Assembly (NCBI RefSeq): GCF_020687165.1
Contig: NZ_JAJEQC010000007.1
From: Hominenteromicrobium mulieris
Lineage (GTDB): Bacteria > Bacillota > Clostridia > Oscillospirales > Acutalibacteraceae
Strand: one strand, 5' to 3'
Length of the DNA: 64,000 nucleotides
The notes beneath the pieces were generated by a model. It saw nothing but the letters and a program-made list of their open reading frames with translations, did not search any database and was not told where the DNA came from. This document shows, piece after piece, positions 9,704 through 18,400 of the stretch. The position numbers were made by a program, and so were the translations under genes. Position 1 is the stretch's first letter; each line of letters begins with the position of its first letter.

Positions 9704-9750
9704 GCCCCTGTGCAGGATGTGTTTTCTTCTGCGCAGGGGCGCTATTTTTT
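9704..9750 (+). terminator. rho-independent terminator
   Basis: A 12-bp stem (GCCCCTGTGCAG with CTGCGCAGGGGC, one G-T wobble) spans 9704-9740 and is followed by TTTTTT at 9745-9750. It is the second terminator in the gap before the ArdC gene. Together they separate two operons or attenuate read-through into the ArdC gene, whose RBS begins 4 bases later. Confidence 0.75.
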
Positions 9751-9766
9751 CTGAAAGGAGATTATC

Positions 9767-12214
9767 ATGGCTGAAAAGCAAACCAACAAAGACCGGATGC
9801 GGGAGATCGTTGACAGCATCGAAAACGGCATCAAGGAGCTGTTTGAGAGCGATAAGTACCGGCAGTATCTCTCCACGATGAGCCGTTTTCACCGCTACTC
9901 GGTCAATAATACCATGCTCATCTATATGCAGCGCCCCGACGCCACCCATGTGGCGGGCTTCAACAAGTGGCGCAATCAGTTCGGCAGGAACGTCCTGAAA
10001 GGCGAAAAAGGTATCCGCATTATCGCTCCCACTCCCTATAAGAAAAAGGTCGAGGAGATCAAGACCGACCCGGAAACCAATGCGCCGGTGCTGGATGCGG
10101 ACGGCAAGGCCATCATTGAGGAAAAGGAAATCCGTATCCCCATGTTCAAGGTGGTATCCGTCTTTGATGTGTCGCAGACTGCGGGAAAGCCCTTGCCCCA
10201 GCTTGCCGCTGATCTGAGCGGCAATGTGCAGCAGTATGAGGTTTTCATGGAGGCGCTGCGCCGCGCTTCTCCCGTTCCGATAGAGATAAAGCCCGTTGCG
10301 CATGACACAGATGGCTTTTTCAGCATTAAGGCGCAGAGCATCACCATCCGCGCCGGTATGAGTGAGGTGCAGACGGTATGCGCCGCCGTCCATGAGATTG
10401 CTCACGCCAAGCTCCACGACTATGAACACATGACAGAGCTTGCGGACGATGGTGAGACGATCCTTGTCCCCGGAGAAAAGAGTCGCAACACCGAGGAGGT
10501 CGAGGCCGAAAGCATCTCCTATGCGGTCTGCCAGTATTACGGCATTGAAACGGGAGAAAACAGCTTCGGCTATATCGCCACATGGTCAAAGGGCAAGGAG
10601 CTGAAAGAGCTTCGCGCCAGTCTGGAAACCATCAACAAGACGGCTTCCGAGCTGATTACGGACATTGACCGGCATTTTGCGGAAATTTGCAGGGAGCGCG
10701 GCATTTCTGTGGAGAAATCCGAGCAAGCGGAAAGCCAATTAAAAGAGAACAGCAATATGTCTGCGGCTGACTTGGCAAAAAGCATTTCAGAGCTGTATCT
10801 CGATGCGAATGGCCTTGCCTTTCTCAGCGAATTTGCAAGTCAGGAAGATTGCCTCCAGCATTTCTACGAAGATCTGTTGACAGGAGCAGATGAGATAAAA
10901 GGCTTCCTGTCCGAAACACTTGAGCAGAGCGATGAATACGCGCACAGAGCGAATGAGCTGCTGTTGGAAGTTGAGGCATTTCAGAAAAGTCACACTTCCT
11001 TAAAGGAACTCGACGCTAATGAGCGTTGGTATGCGGTTGATGGTGGGAGCAAGCATCTTCGCATAACAGAAGATGGTGCAAAATATGCCTATGAACTTTA
11101 CGACAAGGACACTCTACACCTTCTGGAAAGCGGAACAGTACATGACGATGATGTAAACTTTCTTTTGGCGGCTGCGATTCGTATCTGCGAAACACATGGC
11201 TATGATAAGACCGTGCCGTTTGAAGTTTTGTCAAACAAGTTTGCAGGGATTTTGTACTCACTCGAATTGTCATCGGACGACAATCAGGTTGTTCACGAGG
11301 AGGCCGGTTCTCGTGCCGCAGGCACACTTCCAACTTCGCCAGAGCTGGAACAGGCCACCCCGATGCCCGACCCCACGCTGACGGTGGACGATATGCGCAG
11401 CTATGGGTATCTGGACGGCGATATGCTCCCGCTTTCCAAAGACCGGGCGCTGGAGCTGCTGGAGCATGACATCACGGTTTATATGCTCCATCCCGACAAC
11501 GCCGAAGAAATGGTTTTTGAGGCCGAGGACATCATCAAGCATGACGGAATGTTCGGGATCACACAACCGGATTGGGATGCGGTCAAAGGCCATATCCCGC
11601 CCCGTGATGTGGAACAGCGCTTTTTGAACAGCCCCACCGATTCTATGGCGATCTATCAACTGCGCCGGGATGCGCCGGTCGAGCTGCGTTTTGCCAATCT
11701 CGGCAGTTTGGCCGCGCCGCCTGACCCTGCCAACTATGAAGCCATCTATACCCGCGAGGTGTACCCGGACGATGATACCGGCAGAATCCTTGAAAACTTC
11801 TACTACATTTTCAACGACGAGCGCCCCGGCGATTTTGTGGGACACAGCCTCTCCGTCAGCGACATCGTTGCGCTGAAACAGGACGGCAAGGTATCCTATC
11901 ACTACTGTGACAGCATGGGATTTCAGGAGCTGCCCGCCTTTCAGAAACCGGAGAATTACCTGAAAGCCGCCGAAATGTCGATGGAGGATGATTACGGCAT
12001 GATCGACGGCATTATCAACAACGGCCCCAAACAGCCCACCGTCGCCGACCTTGAAGCACAGGTCAAGGCCGGTATGTCCATCTCCCTGATGGATTTGGCA
12101 GAGGCGGCACACCGGGAAAAGAAAAAGTCTGTGCTGGAGCAGCTCAAAAGCCAACCGACCCAAGAACGTCCACACAAAACAGCGCCCAAAAAGAGCGCGG
12201 AAAAGGAGCTTTGA
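9767..12214 (+). CDS. ArdC-like ssDNA-binding zincin with YodL and DUF4316 C-terminal domains
   Basis: 815 residues. The N-terminal ArdC-type ssDNA-binding domain (about 10-130) precedes a zincin metallopeptidase motif HEIAH at residues 209-213. A middle segment (about 305-505) has lower GC and a different style. A YodL domain (about 535-590) and a DUF4316-like end (from about 760) follow. ArdC-type proteins protect incoming single-stranded DNA or antagonise restriction. The peptidase target is unknown. The RBS is GAAAGGAG. It precedes the TTRAP protein by one base, so both are co-translated. Confidence 0.88.
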   Translation: MAEKQTNKDRMREIVDSIENGIKELFESDKYRQYLSTMSRFHRYSVNNTMLIYMQRPDATHVAGFNKWRNQFGRNVLKGEKGIRIIAPTPYKKKVEEIKTDPETNAPVLDADGKAIIEEKEIRIPMFKVVSVFDVSQTAGKPLPQLAADLSGNVQQYEVFMEALRRASPVPIEIKPVAHDTDGFFSIKAQSITIRAGMSEVQTVCAAVHEIAHAKLHDYEHMTELADDGETILVPGEKSRNTEEVEAESISYAVCQYYGIETGENSFGYIATWSKGKELKELRASLETINKTASELITDIDRHFAEICRERGISVEKSEQAESQLKENSNMSAADLAKSISELYLDANGLAFLSEFASQEDCLQHFYEDLLTGADEIKGFLSETLEQSDEYAHRANELLLEVEAFQKSHTSLKELDANERWYAVDGGSKHLRITEDGAKYAYELYDKDTLHLLESGTVHDDDVNFLLAAAIRICETHGYDKTVPFEVLSNKFAGILYSLELSSDDNQVVHEEAGSRAAGTLPTSPELEQATPMPDPTLTVDDMRSYGYLDGDMLPLSKDRALELLEHDITVYMLHPDNAEEMVFEAEDIIKHDGMFGITQPDWDAVKGHIPPRDVEQRFLNSPTDSMAIYQLRRDAPVELRFANLGSLAAPPDPANYEAIYTREVYPDDDTGRILENFYYIFNDERPGDFVGHSLSVSDIVALKQDGKVSYHYCDSMGFQELPAFQKPENYLKAAEMSMEDDYGMIDGIINNGPKQPTVADLEAQVKAGMSISLMDLAEAAHREKKKSVLEQLKSQPTQERPHKTAPKKSAEKEL

Positions 12215-12215
12215 T

Positions 12216-12446
12216 ATGAACATCACCTTTGAAGAACGCCAGCTTATGAGCCTCTACAACACCGGTACCCGCACGGGCTTGATCGCGGCGCTGGAGGAAA
12301 TGCGCGGCTACCTCGCTGCGGATGAAACGGAGCTGCGGGAGCTGACGGACAGCGCCATCGCAAAGCTGCGCAGGATGAGCGACGCAGAATATGACGCGCT
12401 CGACCTGTTCCCCGATTTTGAAAAGGAGGATATGGATGCCGAGTAA
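12216..12446 (+). CDS. transposon-transfer assisting protein (TTRAP)
   Basis: 76 residues, acidic and helical, beginning with MNITFEERQL. The family is named from conjugative transposons of this class and has no known enzymatic motif. It starts one base after the ArdC stop and overlaps the start of the methylase/helicase gene by 11 bases, placing it in one translational chain. Confidence 0.85.
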   Translation: MNITFEERQLMSLYNTGTRTGLIAALEEMRGYLAADETELRELTDSAIAKLRRMSDAEYDALDLFPDFEKEDMDAE

Positions 12447-15400
12447 AGTACAGCTCTATGCGCAGATGGCAGACCGCACGGCGGAGCAGATCACGGGAAG
12501 CTACCAGAAGTGGACGGCATTTCTGACCACCGCCGCAAGGCTGTATAAGTACCCCTACAATGAACAGCTCATGATTTTCGCCCAGCGCCCGGAAGCCACG
12601 GCCTGCGCGGAATACGATCTTTGGAATAAGCAGATGCGCCGCTATGTGCGGCGAGGCAGCAAGGGCATCGCCCTTGTGGATACCAGCAGCGACCAACCCA
12701 AACTCCGATATGTATTCGATGTTTCCGATACCAGCGGCGGCGAGAACTCTCGCCGCCCTTATCTTTGGGAATACCGGCAGGAGCATCGTGAGGTGGTATC
12801 TGCGGCGCTGGAACAGCGCTTCGACGTTTCCGGTGAAAACGGACTTGCCGATCAGATGGAGCGTGTGGCGGCGCAGCTTGTAGATGAATACTGGCACGAC
12901 AACTGGCGCGATATTGTCGGCATCGTTGACGGTTCCTTTTTGGAGGACTATGATGAGTTCAACATCGGAGCCGCTTTTCGGAACGCCGCCGTTGTCAGCA
13001 CCACCTATGCGCTGCTGTCCCGCTGCGGGATGCAGCCGGGAGATTACTTCGAGCATGAGGATTTTCTGAATGTCTTTGATTTCAATACCCCGCAGACCGT
13101 CGCCGCTCTTGGAACGGCCATCAGCCAGTCCAGCGAGCTGGTGCTGCGGCAGATCGAAGTCACCATCAAGAATTATGAGCGCGAGAAAATCGCGGAAAGG
13201 AGCGAAAGCCATGAGCGAACTGACCTACACCCGCAGCGGGGATTATCTGATTCCCGACCTGAGCCTGACAGAGCAGCCGCAAGCCCCGCTGGGCAAGTAC
13301 GGCAGGATGCGGAAGGATTACCTGAAGGAGCATCGTCCGGTGCTGTGGAACAGCCTGCTGCTGTCCGAGAAGCTGTACCCCCATCTGCGGGAGATCGACG
13401 AGGCAGCGAACAACCGGCTGGAACAGATGATGCCGGAGCTGATGAAGTCGGCAGGCGTGACGGAAGCGCTGAAAGCCAGCGACCCGATGAAGTGGGTAGG
13501 GCTGATGAACACGCTGAAAGCGCAGGCCGAGGAAACGATCCTCACGGAACTGGTGTTCAGCTAAATATGTTCGATGCCCCTGCTGGGGCGCAGATGTCCT
13601 TCTTCCCCTCAGAGGCAGAACAAATTCAATCCATCGCAGAAGCGGAGAGTGTAACACCCTCCGCTTTTTCTATGTTCATTTCTCAGGATGATATTGACCA
13701 CATCCTGCGCGCGGGCGGTAATGCGGATGCAGCGCGGATGAAAATTGCTGCGGAATTCTCCAAGCAAAAACCTTTAGAGGATTGCGCGGCATTTCTGAAA
13801 GCTCTTTACTACGGCGGCAACGGCCTGATTACGGATAACGGCAGGCTTTCCGCATGGTACGGGGACGATGGTATCCATATTGCAACCGGAGATACCTCTC
13901 GCTATCTTCGCTCTGCACAAGTGATAGGCTGGGCAGATGCGGCGGAGCGTATTGAGGAACTTCTGGACGGCGGCACATTTGCCACCAATCTTGAAGTCAC
14001 AGAAGCCCCGCGCTATGAGCGGCTGGGTATTGCTGTGGATGTCTGGAATCTTTATCACGATTTCTCGGATGAAGCAAAATCGCTGGGGTATCTGTCCTGC
14101 TTGGGCAATATCCATAGCACCAGCTTTCCAGAGGAAACGGAGCGCCTGACGGATGATCTGCTGAATCCGGAGTTTCGGGAAAGGCTTCTGGCAGAACACA
14201 GAGTATTTCTTGACGCATACCGTGAGAACCGGGAGCTTCTGCGTTTCCATTTCCACCGTCCGCAGGCGCTTCTTACACGTATGGAAGATCTGTCATTGCC
14301 GCGCAAAGAATATCACTCCGATATGGCGGCTGTTCCGAAGACGGGCCGGTTTATCACTGAAGATGAAATTGCGGCTTCTCTTGCAAATGGAAGCGGCTTT
14401 GAGGGTGGAAAGACCCGCATCCATGAGTTTTTCCAGACTCCGCACACGACAAAAGAGAGCGCTGATTTTCTGAAAAAGGAATACGGCATCGGAGGACGCA
14501 CCCATGCTGTATCCAGAGAAAGCGGCAGCTATGAAGATCACGGCAGCAAAGGCATTGTGCTGAAAAAGAACGGCTGTGCAGACATTCAGATGAATTGGAA
14601 CAAGGTCGCTTCGCGCATCTCGGAGCTGGTTCGGTTGAACCGCTACCTTACGCCGGATGAGCAGGCAGCCTATGACAAGGAAATGGCGCAGGACGCCATG
14701 CGGAACGCGGTTTATAACGACTATAACGACGTAAAGGCGGCGCACCCCGATGAAATTGTGCTGTATCAGGTTGGGGACTTCTTCGAGCTGTATGGCGAGG
14801 ATGCGCGGGCAGTTGCAGATGATCTCAGCCTTGAGCTGACGCGCCGCAATTTGGAGGGAGTAGGCCGTGTTACCATGTGCGGCTTCCCTGCAAAGGATTT
14901 GGAGAAATACGTTGAAAAGCTGCGGGAAAAGCATGATGTAACAATTTCGCGCATTGGCGATTCCAGCCATGAACACACGGCATATACGCTTCCGTCCATC
15001 GACCACGAGGCAGAACAGGCCATCAATGCCTATGAAGCGGAGTTCGGCGCGGATGGGACGCGGGTGTTCCGCGACCACGCCGCCGAGCTGCCACCACAGC
15101 CTACCGTGCGAGAGCTGTTTGACGGGTACAAGCTGACCGTCGGCAACTCGCTTTCCAAAGATACGGCTTTTGTCAATGCCTGCCGCAATTCAGACCGCCA
15201 GAACGCTTATCTGGAGGGCGCGGACGCTATCCGTCGTATTGTCACGGCATCTGATGATCTCCAGCTTGTCCGCCTGTACTTTGATATGCCCGCGTTCCAT
15301 AACCGGCTGCATCAGGAGCTTTTGGAGGAACTGTATCCCACGCTGGCAGCGACGGTCGCACCCTCTCCCTATCAGATCACACAGGAGGACATTGACAACG

Positions 15401-18400
15401 CGCTTCTGGATTGGCACAACAACCTAAAGGGCAAGCAGGAAGTCGCACTATATATGCAGGCGCATGGGCGAGAACGCAGCACCGCCGCATGGCTGGCTAC
15501 AAAATATGGCTGGGAAGATAGCAAAACTCCCATGTATATCCATGTAGGAAACGCCGAGCCGGTGACGCTCACATGGGCGCAGGTACAGCGGCGGTTGGCA
15601 CAGCTCATCCGCGAGAATAAATTTTACGATGAGAATGAGCGACTGCGGTTATTTTCACCTGACCGATACTCCATTCGTCTGCATCCCGGCGAGGGCGGAA
15701 TTACCGGCATTTGGGATGAGGTGTTGGAACGGTTCTGCGGAGATGGGGAACAAACGCTCCGCTTTGCAGAACAGAATAACGCCATTGCTTACTTGGATGG
15801 CATCAAACGGGATATGGGAATTGAGCTATCCCCTCCGGCGTTTACAACACCGCTTGGCTATACTTATCATATTGGAGATCGCATTTCATCCATAGAGTTA
15901 GACCACATAGCAGCAGTCGGCGTTATCGCGCGTGTAGATGAAGATCACGTCTGGCACACGTTACCGAACGTACCCGGACAGGAACCTGTCAGCATCGACC
16001 GCAATTCCTTTGAACGCTACCTCGACACCAGATATTTCGAGGTTTCTGAACCGGAGCCGCAGCGCGTCATTGCGGCGCAGCACACAGAACAGCCAACCCC
16101 GGAGACGCCGCAAGCGGTTCAAAACCTTATGGGGCAGCGCGTGGAAATTGATGGTAAGCTCTATAATGTTGATTCCGCAGATGAAACTATCGCGCATCTC
16201 AGCGTCGTTTCATCCTCCAGCGAGAGCAATCACGATCCGGAACACAGAACCGAACCGGTTTCTGCTGTCCTCACACGAATTGCAGATCAGGGTCGTGAGC
16301 TTGCGCCGAATATTTCGGCATATCAGGCGCTTCGTGCAGAGCATCCCGAAAAGCTCATCGGTGTCCGTGTCGGAGAACGGCTGCTTTTTTATGACGCGGA
16401 TGCAGAACGCGCCGCCAGCGCTTTGAATCGCCGCCTGCTGCAACGCGATATTCCCGGTATGGGCGAAACCGCTGTGACCGGCTATGATTTTGGACAATGG
16501 GCAAGCGCCGCAAAGCGGCTGCTGGAGCATGGACACAGTTTCGTGTTTGCGCAGCCAAATGAAACCGACGGCTATGATGTTTTCAACGAGGCCGATGCCA
16601 AGGAGTATATCCCCATTGGCATGGAGCTGGAGATTGACGGACGGAAGTTTGTCATTGACAGCGTAAATTTCAGCACGGATGAAGTATCTCTGCGCGATGT
16701 GACTTTTCAAAACAGGCAGGGCTTTCCCATCTTCCGCGCTGAACACATTGCGTTTATACGCTCGTTTGTTGAAGAGCAGGAACGGGAGCAGCCGCAGCCT
16801 GTCACCAAACCCGTCGCGTTCTATCCTGCCGAGAAAACGCACTTGCCCTACGACATAGAAATCCAAACGCTGCACATCCCGGAACCGGAGCATGACCCGC
16901 CCTCTGCGGAACCCGCCGAGCCTGAACCGCCCGCCATGAGCGATGAAGAAAGGCTGATTCTGGAGCAGGAAGGGCGCGCGGCACTCTCGGAAATGGGCGA
17001 GTTTGTGCCTGATTTTGATGATGCCATCTCTCAGGCTGAGATCGACGAGCCTCCCGCACACCGTCCTGCGGTATCTATTCCCGTTGACGGCGAGTGGCAG
17101 GGCTTTCCCAGCATTGCCGCTGCGGAGCAGGCCGCTTACGCTGACTTCAAGGCGGCAAGCCACCGCGACGCGCAGAATTTTCACATCACTGATGATGCCC
17201 TCGGCGTCGGCGGCGCAAAAGCAAAGTTTCGGGCAAATATGGCGGCGATCCACCTCCTGCAAGAGCTGGAGTTTGAGGGCTTACAGGCCAGCCCGGAGCA
17301 GCAGGAAATCCTCTCCCGCTATGTGGGCTGGGGCGGTCTTGCGGATGCCTTCGACGAGAATAAGCCAAACTGGTCGGACGAGTTTGCAGAGCTGTACGCC
17401 ACACTCTCCCCGGAGGAATACGCTGCGGCCAGAGCGTCCACGCTGAACGCCCACTACACCAGCCCTACCGTCATCAAGGCGATCTATGAAGCGGTCGGCA
17501 ATATGGGCTTCCAGAGCGGTAACATTCTGGAGCCGTCTATGGGCGTTGGCAACTTTTTTGGCCTGCTGCCGGAGCAGATGCAGGGCAGCAAGCTCTACGG
17601 TGTGGAGCTGGACAGCATCACCGGACGTATTGCCAAGCAGCTTTATCCCAAGGCGGACATTACCATCGCGGGCTTTGAAACAACGGACAGAAAAGACTTT
17701 TACGACCTCGCCGTGGGCAACGTCCCGTTCGGACAATATCAGGTAGATGACCGGGCTTATAACAAGCTCGGTTTTTCCATTCACGACTACTTCTTTGCCA
17801 AAACCCTCGACCAAGTGCGTCCGGGCGGCGTGATCGCGTTTGTGACCTCCCGCTACACGATGGACAAGCAATCACCCGAAGTCCGCAGGTACATCGCGCA
17901 GCGGGCGGAGCTGCTGGGTGCCATTCGTCTGCCCAACAATGCGTTCCGCGCCAACGCCGGTACGGATGTGGTTTCGGACATTCTCTTTCTCCAAAAGCGT
18001 GACCGTCCCATTGAGATCGAACCGGATTGGGTACACCTCGGTCAGAACGAGGATGGCTTTGCCATCAACCGCTATTTTGTTGACCACCCGGAGATGATCC
18101 TCGGCAGGCAGGCCTCTGAAAGCACCCAATACGGCAAGCAGGATTTTACCGTTGTCCCCATTGAGGGGCTGGCACTTGCAGATCAGCTCCATGATGCCGT
18201 GAAAAACATTCGCGGCACCTATCAGGAGGCGGAACTGCCAGAGCTGGGCGAGGGCGAACAGATCGACACGTCCATCCCCGCAGACCCCAATGTGAAAAAC
18301 TACTCCTACACCGTGGTGGACGGCGAGGTGTACTACCGGGAAAACAGCCGCATGGTCAAACCGGAGCTGAACGCCACCGCCGCCGAGCGTGTCAAGGGCA

